Part shown: one piece after another, positions 1-5,114 of the stretch | How the letters are laid out: the number at the start of each line of letters is the position of its first letter | Numbering within the stretch: position 1 is the stretch's first letter | Origin: CAZCZU01 sp964503475 | GTDB taxonomy: Bacteria; Pseudomonadota; Zetaproteobacteria; Mariprofundales; Mariprofundaceae | Assembly (NCBI GenBank): GCA_964503475.1 | Contig: CAZCZU010000071.1 | Location: forward strand, 1 to 6,596 | Length of the DNA stretch: 6,596 nucleotides | Direction of reading: 5' to 3' | The notes under the pieces: model-generated | Told to the model about the DNA's origin: nothing | Databases searched by the model: none | Seen by the model: the letters and a program-made list of their open reading frames with translations, nothing else | Position numbers and translations under genes: made by a program

Positions 1-30
1 ACACCTTTAATATTAATCAAGGAATAGCAA

Positions 31-105
31 ATGAAAAAAATAATAACATTATTAATGGCATCTCTACTGCTATCATCAGTTCAAGTTAATGTAGACAATA
101 GGTAA
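31..105 (+). pseudogene. 24-residue signal-peptide-like stub (truncated secreted protein or leader peptide)
   Basis: An ATG at 31 follows a good ribosome binding site (AAGGA at 19-23, 7-base spacing) and opens a 24-codon frame ending with TAA at 103-105. The peptide starts MKK, continues with a hydrophobic stretch (IITLLMASLLLSS) and ends QVNVDNR. This is the layout of a Sec signal peptide with nothing behind it. The DNA up to base 105 is very AT-rich (28 G/C of 105), unlike everything downstream. It could be the N-terminal remnant of a secreted protein, a leader peptide for the next gene (gap of 14 bases), or sequence joined here by rearrangement or misassembly. No disabling mutation can be shown without a full-length relative, so the pseudogene label is an inference. 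Confidence 0.4.
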
Positions 106-119
106 ATAGGGGGGCGCAG

Positions 120-1466
120 ATGCTGAGACTTGACGAGCATCCAAGTGTCATTAAATTCATGGAGAGAGCTGCGGCCAAAGAGCCTGCCAGCGCGGATTCT
201 ACCCTTGGAGCAGAATGGCTCCGCGGCATCTGTCTCACATCAGGGGCTGATGATCTTGGTTTTGTTGAACTAAGCCGCAAGGCTTTGCTTAATGAACGTG
301 AGGGTATGCTTAACCTGCTACCTGGCGCAAAGTCCATCATCGCCATTGCATGCAGAATAAACCGTGACAATATCCGCACCCCTGCTCACTCAATTACCGA
401 TACAGAGTTTCAGGTCTCAGTAAATAACATCAAGAGCGTTGGGCACAGGGTGGTCCGTGAACTCAGCGCGCACGGCGTGAGGGCGGTGGGCATCTCCGGC
501 CTCTTTCCAATGGAGATGGACCGGTGGCCCGGTAAGCTCTGGGACCTTTCGCTGAAACCTCTCGCTGTTGAGGCGGGCCTTGGCAGAATGGGTCACCATC
601 GCATGGTCATACACCCTGAGTTCGGCGCCTTCATGTATTTATCCGCGATTATCATCGACAGGGAAGTTACGGCCTATGACCGGCCCATTGAGTATAATCC
701 CTGCATTAAATGCAGGATATGCGCCGCTACCTGCCCTACCGGCGCCATAGCGCCGGACGGCCACTTTAACTTTGTATCGTGCCTCACACATAACTACAGG
801 GAGAAACTATCAGGCTTCTCGGATTGGATTGAGACAATAGCTGGGAGCAGAAATTCATGGGATTACAGAAAAAAAATAAGTGACTCGGAAACGGTCTCCA
901 TGTGGCAGAGCCTTGTTACAGGCGGAAACACGAAGTGCGATCAATGTATGGCCGTTTGTCCGGCAGGCGATGACGTGATAGGGCCTTACCTCAAAAACAA
1001 GGAAACCTTTATTAAGGAAATCGTAAAACCTCTACAGATGAAAAAAGAAAAAGTATACGTTGTCGCAGGGTCTGACGCCGCGGCATATGTAAGCCGCCGC
1101 TTTCCGAATAAAAAGGCAAGGGTAGTGAGCGAGGGTATGCTGAGACCAACTACGATAAATGGTTTTCTTGGAACACTGCCGCTCATCTTTCAACGGGGCC
1201 GGTCCCAAGGCATTGACGCCGCCTATCACTTTACATTCACTGGGGACGAGAATGTGAAGGCCACGGTAATAATAAGGGACAAAAAAATCACTGTTGCAGA
1301 GGGTCACACCGTAGATCCTGACCTCAGAGTTATGGCTGACAGCAAGACCTGGCTTAAGTTTCTGGCAGGAGAGAAAAATATCCTATGGGCGTTGATAACC
1401 CGAAAGATAAGAGTGAAGGGCCGCTTAAAACTCCTCAAGGACTTTGGAAGGTGTTTCCCTTCTTAA
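120..1466 (+). CDS. QueG-like 4Fe-4S ferredoxin-type protein with C-terminal SCP2 sterol-carrier domain
   Basis: This 448-residue protein is probably cytoplasmic and carries two [4Fe-4S] clusters. The N-terminal part (about 30-300) resembles the epoxyqueuosine reductase (QueG)/corrinoid-reductase fold: it has ADDLGFV near residue 44, a GLGRMGHHRMVIHPEFG stretch (153-169) equivalent to the QueG AGLGWIGKH region, CIKCRICAATCP (Cys195, 198, 201, 205), Cys221 in a CLTHNYRE segment, and CDQCMAVCP (Cys273, 276, 280). That is the full set of eight cysteines for two clusters. Instead of QueG's HEAT-like tail, residues about 312-425 look like an SCP2 lipid/sterol-binding domain (INGFLGTLPLIF, ITVAEGHTVDPDLRVMADSKTWLKFL). 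Family knowledge suggests electron transfer, possibly to a hydrophobic or corrinoid substrate. The substrate is unknown and tRNA queuosine modification is unlikely. The start is ATG 120 with an AGGGGG site at 108-114. It converges with the tetR-like gene. Confidence 0.85.
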   Translation: MLRLDEHPSVIKFMERAAAKEPASADSTLGAEWLRGICLTSGADDLGFVELSRKALLNEREGMLNLLPGAKSIIAIACRINRDNIRTPAHSITDTEFQVSVNNIKSVGHRVVRELSAHGVRAVGISGLFPMEMDRWPGKLWDLSLKPLAVEAGLGRMGHHRMVIHPEFGAFMYLSAIIIDREVTAYDRPIEYNPCIKCRICAATCPTGAIAPDGHFNFVSCLTHNYREKLSGFSDWIETIAGSRNSWDYRKKISDSETVSMWQSLVTGGNTKCDQCMAVCPAGDDVIGPYLKNKETFIKEIVKPLQMKKEKVYVVAGSDAAAYVSRRFPNKKARVVSEGMLRPTTINGFLGTLPLIFQRGRSQGIDAAYHFTFTGDENVKATVIIRDKKITVAEGHTVDPDLRVMADSKTWLKFLAGEKNILWALITRKIRVKGRLKLLKDFGRCFPS

Positions 1467-1597
1467 AGGACTCTGTGCAGGACACCGTCTTATGACATGC
1501 GCAGAAAACAAAACCTTCGCTGCTTTATTGGCCTTTAATAGAGATAGGACAGAAACAAGGTGTATGAGAGGAGTAATGGTGTGACAAAAGGAGGTTG

Positions 1598-1633
1598 AAA
1601 AAAATACCTGCGCCTTGAGATGATGGCGCAGGT
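1598..1633 (-). terminator. Rho-independent terminator of the TetR-family gene
   Basis: A perfect 9-bp inverted repeat, ACCTGCGCC (1606-1614) and GGCGCAGGT (1625-1633), encloses a 10-base loop. Read on the minus strand, the GC-rich stem is followed directly by A and seven T (plus-strand A run 1598-1604). This is a textbook intrinsic terminator placed 47 bases past the stop codon of the minus-strand repressor gene. On the plus strand the stem is followed by GAGGAGGAA before a run of five T, so it would stop transcription from the convergent Fe-S gene only weakly. Confidence 0.88.
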
Positions 1634-1680
1634 GAGGAGGAATTTTTCGGCGTCTTTATATCTGGTAAAGATTTAAGAAC

Positions 1681-2244
1681 CTATTTTTCGAGGAGTTTTT
1701 TTAATTCCTTAATCTCATCTTCAAAAAATTTCTCGTCATTATAAACCTGAGACAGGACGCAGGTCCCCTGTGCGCGTATGAAAAGTTCCATTGCCCTGGC
1801 CTCTGCCTCACGTGAGGAAAACCCGAGGCCCATGAACTGCTCCTTGAGCCACGTCTTCATCAGATCAAAAATAGACCTGCTCAGCCTGCGCCCAAGGGCA
1901 TTGCCCTTGCCGAGCTCTGTTGCCAGCGAGCCATTGGGGCAGCCGTAGCGCGTAAGCTCGGATTTACCTTGAAGCAGAGAATCAATAAAACAAAGAAGAC
2001 GGCCACGCGCGTCAGGGTACTTCTGGTTCCATGATTCAATAACTGCTTTTGTGTGTCTTATCCTCTGGTCAAAAACTGCGGTAAGGATGTCTGCCTTGGA
2101 CCTGAAGTGATATGTAATATTGCCCTTGCTCAGACCCGTTGCCCGCACGATGTCGCTGAAGGTAGTCCTGTGAAAGCCCTTCTTGTAAAAGAGTTTATTA
2201 GCGGTTTTAAGAATCTTAATCCGCGTATGTTCGCCCTGTCTCAT
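1681..2244 (-). CDS. TetR/AcrR-family transcriptional repressor
   Basis: This 187-residue protein has normal TetR-family length. Residues about 5-51 form the DNA-binding domain: IKILKTANKLFYKKGFHRTTF, then the helix-turn-helix from DIVRATGLSKGNITYHF through FRSKADIL. This is a strong match to the TetR_N pattern, including the conserved GxTTFxDI..ATGLSKG..Y.HF..K. The ligand-binding half contains YGCPNGSLATELG (100-112), a signature of the LmrA/YxaF-like C-terminal subgroup, with Cys102 in it. The start is ATG 2244, with GAGG seven bases upstream. The gene diverges from the membrane redox cluster, and its presumed operator and promoter lie at 2409-2462, leaving a 5' leader of about 180 bases. 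It most likely represses itself and the divergent genes until a small ligand binds. The inducer is unknown. Its 3' end has a strong terminator. Confidence 0.93.
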   Translation of the reverse strand: MRQGEHTRIKILKTANKLFYKKGFHRTTFSDIVRATGLSKGNITYHFRSKADILTAVFDQRIRHTKAVIESWNQKYPDARGRLLCFIDSLLQGKSELTRYGCPNGSLATELGKGNALGRRLSRSIFDLMKTWLKEQFMGLGFSSREAEARAMELFIRAQGTCVLSQVYNDEKFFEDEIKELKKLLEK

Positions 2245-2295
2245 ACGGCTACCTCAACAACGGTTCATTATCCAAGAGAACTGTACCTTCAAAAG

Positions 2296-2309
2296 AGTCT
2301 TGAAAGACT
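2296..2309. repeat. 14-base palindrome AGTCTT-GA-AAGACT in the tetR leader
   Basis: Two perfect 6-base arms are separated by two bases. It lies in the untranslated leader of the TetR-family gene, three bases from the degenerate operator-like copy at 2312-2327. It could be an additional protein-binding site or a small RNA hairpin in the tetR mRNA. It may also be chance, since short palindromes are common. Confidence 0.35.
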
Positions 2310-2311
2310 GC

Positions 2312-2327
2312 ACGTCCATCCTAATCT
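2312..2327. promoter_or_regulatory. Degenerate second copy of the operator half (ACGTCCATCCTAATCT)
   Basis: Bases 2312-2327 match 2422-2437 of the main operator (ACGTCCATACTAATAT) at 14 of 16 positions, in the same orientation. The left arm (ATATTAGT) is absent here, so this is a half-site at best. Located 68 bases before the tetR start codon inside its leader, it could be an auxiliary repressor contact for autoregulation or a decayed duplication of the operator. Confidence 0.4.
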
Positions 2328-2408
2328 TAACAGCCTCGCTTCCTCTTTTCAAGTCCCCTGTGAAGCGGGTCAATTCAGGAAGTATATGCCGGGTCAGCAA
2401 AAAAACGC

Positions 2409-2437
2409 TTGACATATTAGTACGTCCATACTAATAT
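2409..2437 (+). promoter_or_regulatory. Sigma70-type promoter for the plus-strand membrane redox operon
   Basis: TTGACA at 2409-2414 is a perfect -35 hexamer. TAATAT at 2432-2437 is a five-of-six -10 hexamer, and the spacing is exactly 17 bases. A transcript would start near 2444, giving a leader of about 180 bases before the small membrane protein gene at 2624. The spacer and the -10 element are occupied by the palindromic operator, so a bound TetR-type repressor would block RNA polymerase directly. Confidence 0.85.
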
Positions 2438-2456
2438 AGCACAGTCGTACTAATAT
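2414..2456. promoter_or_regulatory. Palindromic TetR-type operator with an extra half-site
   Basis: ATATTAGTA (2414-2422) and TACTAATAT (2429-2437) form a perfect 9-base inverted repeat around a 6-base centre (CGTCCA). A third half-site, GTACTAATAT, follows at 2447-2456, in direct repeat with the second arm. The palindrome sits between the -35 and -10 of the plus promoter and across the -10 of the minus promoter, and it faces the divergent TetR-family gene. This is the usual arrangement for an autoregulated TetR repressor controlling its neighbour. Binding by this repressor is inferred from position and symmetry only. Confidence 0.8.
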
Positions 2457-2462
2457 TGGCAA
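2433..2462 (-). promoter_or_regulatory. Overlapping divergent promoter for the TetR-family gene
   Basis: Read on the minus strand, TTGCCA (2462-2457) and TATATT (2438-2433) are separated by 18 bases. The -10 element is offset by a single base from the plus-strand -10 (2432-2437), so the two promoters overlap back to back and cannot both be occupied by polymerase at once. The third operator half-site (2447-2456) lies in this promoter's spacer. The predicted mRNA would carry a leader of about 180 bases before the ATG at 2244. Confidence 0.65.
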
Positions 2463-2471
2463 GGGGTTGCC
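2458..2471 (+). other. Small hairpin at the 5' end of the operon leader (GGCAA-GGGG-TTGCC)
   Basis: A perfect 5-bp stem with a GGGG loop begins about 14 bases downstream of the predicted transcription start. It has no T run, so it is not a terminator. It may stabilise the 5' end of the mRNA. It also overlaps the -35 of the divergent tetR promoter, so the sequence could be constrained by that instead. Confidence 0.4.
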
Positions 2472-2623
2472 CGGCATCCCCATGACATGCCCAGGTTAAA
2501 AAAGAGATAAAAACCCGCGACCATATTGCCGCAGGACCAGGGCCAGACTTAGAGGCCTGTGCCTGGGTAAGATAACAACAAGGTTGTTGAAAACAGTAAG
2601 AGGAGAGGAGACTGTTCAGTAAG
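2472..2623 (+). other. Non-coding leader upstream of the small membrane protein gene
   Basis: About 150 bases lie between the promoter region and the first gene of the plus-strand cluster. They contain a purine-rich A tract (AAAAAAGAGATAAAAA, near 2499-2514), CCAGG/CCTGG complementary pieces in the 2535-2567 stretch that could pair, and a 14-base palindrome CAACAA-GG-TTGTTG at 2576-2589. An AGGAGAGGAG stretch at 2601-2610 is the likely ribosome binding region. No known riboswitch consensus was recognised. Confidence 0.45.
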
Positions 2624-2800
2624 ATGGGGCTGATAGTACTCTGGGGGATCTCCCTGTTCAGCGCTTTTATCATTGGCTTTTTTGCATCCTCCATGTTCTC
2701 AGTGGGAGCCTCAGAAGACGCCTTTCGCAAAGGGTGGCAACTGGGGCTTATGGAAGGTCGGGGCGTGAAAGCGGTGCATGACTTTTTTTGTGGGAGATAG
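2624..2800 (+). CDS. Small single-span membrane protein (58 residues)
   Basis: An ATG at 2624 opens 58 codons ending at TAG 2798-2800. The N-terminal half is hydrophobic (LIVLWGISLFSAFIIGFFA, residues 3-21) and would form one membrane helix. The rest is a soluble tail, SEDAFRKGWQLGLMEGRG (30-47), whose F-x3-W-x2-G-x3-G spacing resembles the amphipathic tails of other tiny bitopic proteins. The purine-rich ribosome binding region (AGGAGAGGAG, ending 2610) is 13 bases from the ATG, longer than usual, so translation may be modest. It is the first gene after the TetR-controlled promoter and lies 50 bases before the peroxiredoxin-like gene, suggesting co-transcription and perhaps interaction with that membrane protein. 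I do not recognise a family. The minus-strand frame over it is a shadow. Confidence 0.6.
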   Translation: MGLIVLWGISLFSAFIIGFFASSMFSVGASEDAFRKGWQLGLMEGRGVKAVHDFFCGR

Positions 2801-2804
2801 TGGT

Positions 2805-2819
2805 GGGGTCCCCTCGGGG
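2805..2819 (+). other. GC-rich intercistronic element with two alternative pairings
   Basis: GGGG (2805-2808), CCCC (2810-2813) and GGGG (2816-2819) lie just after the stop codon of the small membrane protein gene. The C block can pair with either G block only with very short loops, so the local fold is uncertain. There is no T run, so it is not an intrinsic terminator. It might act as an RNA-stability or processing element between the two coding regions. Confidence 0.25.
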
Positions 2820-2850
2820 TCGATTAAACAGAGAGTCTGAGGAGGCAATT

Positions 2851-3714
2851 ATGAATCTCATAAAATCAATCTTCATCAGTTTATTCGCGATGGTCGCAAC
2901 GATGATCTCATTTTATGCGGGCCTGATGATTTTTAAAGGCAGTAACCCCATCGCCTGGGGCGGTGTTATGCTCACCACGGCCCCTTTCATGACCGTTGTA
3001 AGTTGGCTGATAATCTTCAGGAGAATGGCCAGGACAAGCCCCCACTTGCCGGCGTTGAACTTTCTTTGTGCCCTCGGCTCGGGCATGGCCATCTGGTCAT
3101 GGAGCAGGGGCGGCTCCTGGGCTCCGCCTCTTCTCTCACTTATAGGCTGGTCGGGTTTCCTGCTCTATTCCTACTGGTACTCAATCTTTGGAAGAAAACC
3201 CAGTGAGGCATTAAGGGTTGGCGCACAACTGCCCGATTTTACCCTAAAGGACATCAACGGCGCGAAAGTCACCTCCTCCCAAATAACGGACAGGCCATCG
3301 GTTCTAATCTTTTACCGCGGCAACTGGTGTCCCCTCTGCGTGGCCCAGGTAAAGGAAGTTGTGCGCTATTACAAGGAGATGGAAGACCTTGGCGTACGCG
3401 TAGCCCTTATTTCACCTCAACCACAGAGAAAGACAGCTGCGCTCTCAAAAAAGTTTGAGGTGAATTATGATTTTCTCATTGACCAGGATAACCTTGCGGC
3501 CCAGACCCTTGGATTAGTGGATCCATATGGTCTCCCAATTGGCCAGCAGTTAAATGGCTACAAGAGCGAGACAGTACTGCCTACAGTAATCATTACCGAG
3601 CGCGGCGGAAAGATAATCTGGACACACGAGACAGACAACTACCGCGTAAGGCCCGAGCCCATAGTTTTTCTCGAGGTCTTGAGGCGTCACCTTGCGGGCC
3701 AGGCAATTGTATAA
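2851..3714 (+). CDS. Membrane-anchored peroxiredoxin-like (AhpC/TSA, redoxin) protein
   Basis: This 287-residue protein has a membrane domain of about four helices (near 6-28, 36-56, 66-85 and 91-112) followed by a thioredoxin-fold domain. The latter starts at VGAQLPDFTLKDINGAKV (123-140) and carries the redox motif FYRGNWCPLC with Cys160 and Cys163 (CxxC), typical of PRX-like AhpC/TSA proteins. VRVALISPQ (182-190) and VLPTVIITERGGKIIW (242-257) complete the fold. Basic residues in the TM2-TM3 loop (RRMAR) and after TM4 (GRKPSEALR) suggest by the positive-inside rule that the redox domain faces the cytoplasm. The expected role is thiol-dependent reduction of peroxides or protein disulfides at the membrane; the substrate is unknown. 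The start is ATG 2851 with GAGGAGG about eight bases upstream. A longer in-frame start at 2788 would overlap the preceding gene and lacks a good site. Confidence 0.87.
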   Translation: MNLIKSIFISLFAMVATMISFYAGLMIFKGSNPIAWGGVMLTTAPFMTVVSWLIIFRRMARTSPHLPALNFLCALGSGMAIWSWSRGGSWAPPLLSLIGWSGFLLYSYWYSIFGRKPSEALRVGAQLPDFTLKDINGAKVTSSQITDRPSVLIFYRGNWCPLCVAQVKEVVRYYKEMEDLGVRVALISPQPQRKTAALSKKFEVNYDFLIDQDNLAAQTLGLVDPYGLPIGQQLNGYKSETVLPTVIITERGGKIIWTHETDNYRVRPEPIVFLEVLRRHLAGQAIV

Positions 3715-3728
3715 AGGACGTGTATGCA

Positions 3729-4469
3729 ATGAAATTTAGCGATGACCATAGTTCCTTGAGTTCAGAACGCATGGCACAGATCTCAATAGGTTCCTGGCTT
3801 TTTGCCCTGGAGCGCATGCCCCACAAGCACAGAGACCTTGTTCGCAAGTATGACGCAGCGGCGTGGTTATGGGACCCTGTGCTCCGAATGCTGGGCTACT
3901 TTAGAAGTTATATAAATCTCTTTAATAAAGTGGCCTCCCATGGCTGGCTCGAAGGGCTGCGTGATGGCTCCGCCGTACTCGACGCCGGCATTGGCTCGGC
4001 GGCCTTCAGCAGGGCCCTTGTAAGAACAAGACCAATCCCGCTGGAGATACACGGCATTGACATTGCGCCGCGCATGTTGGCAAGGGCGCAGGCAAAGTTC
4101 AAAAAAATGAGGAACAGGGAGATCAACTTGAAACTGAGGTACGGCAACGCCGAAAAACTGCCCTATTCAAACAATCACTTTGAGATGGTAATGAGCGCTC
4201 ACATGCTGGAGCACAGCCACAATCCGCGGGCCGTTATTTTGGAATTGACACGTGTGCTTCGTAAGGGCTGCCCGCTCCTCATTGTATCTACCAGCCCAAG
4301 CCCTCTTAGCGGACTGCACAGACTGCGCTGGAGATACAAACCCCTGGAGCCTGACTCAATCAAGAACTGGATGCATCATGCGGGGCTGAGAGATGTTCGA
4401 GGCTATACGTTGAAGGGAGGGTTGCTCTCGGGGCTCATGAGTTCGGCCTGTATTGGAATCAAAAAATAG
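3729..4469 (+). CDS. Class I SAM-dependent methyltransferase (Methyltransf_11 type)
   Basis: This 246-residue protein has a Rossmann methyltransferase core. Motif I is VLDAGIGSAAFSRAL (83-97). An acidic residue ends strand 2 in IHGIDIAP (108-114, Asp111). GNAEKLPYSNNHFEMVMS (139-156) matches the usual D/N-A-x-x-LP-F/Y-x-x-x-x-F-D region, with HMLEHSHNP and RVLRKGCPLLIVS after it. The N-terminal 75 residues contain YDAAAWLWDPVLRMLGYF, reminiscent of the lead-in of UbiE/menaquinone- or lipid-type methyltransferases. The substrate cannot be assigned. Only 14 bases separate it from the peroxiredoxin-like gene, so they are surely one operon. I chose ATG 3729 (AAGGA at 3714-3718, 10-base spacing) because the in-frame GTG at 3720 sits almost on top of that site. 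Confidence 0.86.
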   Translation: MKFSDDHSSLSSERMAQISIGSWLFALERMPHKHRDLVRKYDAAAWLWDPVLRMLGYFRSYINLFNKVASHGWLEGLRDGSAVLDAGIGSAAFSRALVRTRPIPLEIHGIDIAPRMLARAQAKFKKMRNREINLKLRYGNAEKLPYSNNHFEMVMSAHMLEHSHNPRAVILELTRVLRKGCPLLIVSTSPSPLSGLHRLRWRYKPLEPDSIKNWMHHAGLRDVRGYTLKGGLLSGLMSSACIGIKK

Positions 4470-4524
4470 TTGCTTATTTACATAATGCCAGAGGCAAAGG
4501 CCGGATACAACAGCAGGCTCATCC

Positions 4525-4554
4525 TTGGGGAGAGACACCAGCTGATAATATATA
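4525..4554 (+). promoter_or_regulatory. Weak candidate promoter for the SRPBCC gene
   Basis: TTGGGG (4525-4530) and TATATA (4549-4554) are 18 bases apart in the 158-base gap before the SRPBCC gene. Both hexamers deviate from consensus. Other AT-rich -10 registers (TAATAT at 4546-4551) are equally possible with poorer spacing. The gap suggests that the SRPBCC gene may have its own start site in addition to read-through from the upstream operon. Confidence 0.3.
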
Positions 4555-4587
4555 AAGCGGGATAAGAACCTTTGAGAACAATGAACC

Positions 4588-4605
4588 ATGCCCGGCAAAG
4601 GGCAT
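4588..4605 (+). other. Hairpin before the SRPBCC gene (ATGCCC-GGCAAA-GGGCAT)
   Basis: A perfect 6-bp inverted repeat (4588-4593 and 4600-4605) with a 6-base loop lies about 20 bases before the start codon at 4628, just upstream of the ribosome binding site. There is no following T run. It could influence translation initiation or mRNA stability, or serve as an operator half-pair. Confidence 0.35.
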
Positions 4606-4627
4606 AGAAAAACAAGAGAGGTGGATT

Positions 4628-5062
4628 ATGTCTGAAGTCCGGGTAAAAAAAATAATCAAGGCCCCCGCCGAGAGGGTTTGGGAGACAATCAGGGACTTTG
4701 ACGGCATCGAGAGGTACTTGCCGGTAGTGTCCAGCTGCACCGTAGAGGGCTCTGGCGTTGGAGCGACTCGAACCTGCGTCATGCAGGACGGACTTGAACT
4801 ACAGGAGCGCATCGAGGGCCTTGACGAAAAGAGACGAACCCTGCAATACGTACTAACAAAAAGTAGCCGTCCAATGCCTTTTGATGATTATCTTGGAGAG
4901 ATCGCTGTGCGTTACGTCGGAGAGAGTGAGACCCAGGTGGAATGGTCCAGTACCTTCAGGGCAAAAGGGGTCCCAGAGTCAGAGATAGCAAAGATGCATG
5001 AGAGTCTATATTCTCAAGCCATCGACGGTCTAGAAAAACTTCATGGCCAAGACATGAAATAA
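4628..5062 (+). CDS. SRPBCC/START-like hydrophobic-ligand-binding protein (polyketide cyclase/MxaD-like)
   Basis: This 144-residue single-domain protein has the usual length for the family. The pattern VKKIIKAPAERVWETIRDF, then GIERYLPVVSSCTVEGSGVGATRTC, GLELQERIEGLDEKRRTLQYVL and MPFDDYLGEIAV is the helix-grip fold signature shared by Polyketide_cyc2 and MxaD-type proteins. Residues 103-111 (QVEWSSTFR) form the late beta strands and 118-139 the long C-terminal helix. Members bind or transform lipids, polyketides or other hydrophobic compounds; no catalytic residue identifies a reaction here. The start is ATG 4628 after a GAGAGGTGG site. It follows the methyltransferase gene on the same strand and precedes the small XRE gene. 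Confidence 0.88.
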   Translation: MSEVRVKKIIKAPAERVWETIRDFDGIERYLPVVSSCTVEGSGVGATRTCVMQDGLELQERIEGLDEKRRTLQYVLTKSSRPMPFDDYLGEIAVRYVGESETQVEWSSTFRAKGVPESEIAKMHESLYSQAIDGLEKLHGQDMK

Positions 5063-5093
5063 AACCGGTCATGCCATCCTCGTATTACCGGTT
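5063..5093. repeat. Inverted repeat AACCGGT...ACCGGTT between SRPBCC and XRE genes
   Basis: AACCGGT (5063-5069) and ACCGGTT (5087-5093) are perfect 7-base arms with a 17-base spacer, starting right at the SRPBCC stop codon and ending 21 bases before the XRE start. Each arm contains the palindrome ACCGGT. No T run follows, so a terminator is unlikely. It may be an operator for the XRE-type regulator encoded immediately downstream. Confidence 0.4.
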
Positions 5094-5114
5094 ACCGTGG
5101 AAGAGGTATATCAA

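Noticed and set aside
568..750. 60-codon plus-strand frame inside the Fe-S gene
   Set aside because: It overlaps the Fe-S protein in another frame across its conserved cysteine region. It has no ribosome binding site or recognisable content.
1587..1618. Strong AAAGGAGG ribosome-binding-like sequence followed by TTG
   Set aside because: The frame from the TTG ends after seven codons, and the A-rich stretch is explained as the T tract of the minus-strand terminator.
2053..2412. 119-codon plus-strand open frame opposite the 5' half and leader of tetR
   Set aside because: It lies largely antisense to a clear TetR gene, has no recognisable domain or ribosome binding site, and ends inside the operator/promoter region.
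2431..2730. 99-codon minus-strand open frame over the operon leader and small membrane protein
   Set aside because: Its composition is what the reverse complement of the plus-strand leader and hydrophobic gene would give. It has no domain, and the plus-strand small gene explains the region better.
2788..2850. 21-residue N-terminal extension of the peroxiredoxin-like protein
   Set aside because: The upstream ATG lies within the preceding small gene and lacks a site, while ATG 2851 has GAGGAGG and begins with a normal membrane-helix start.
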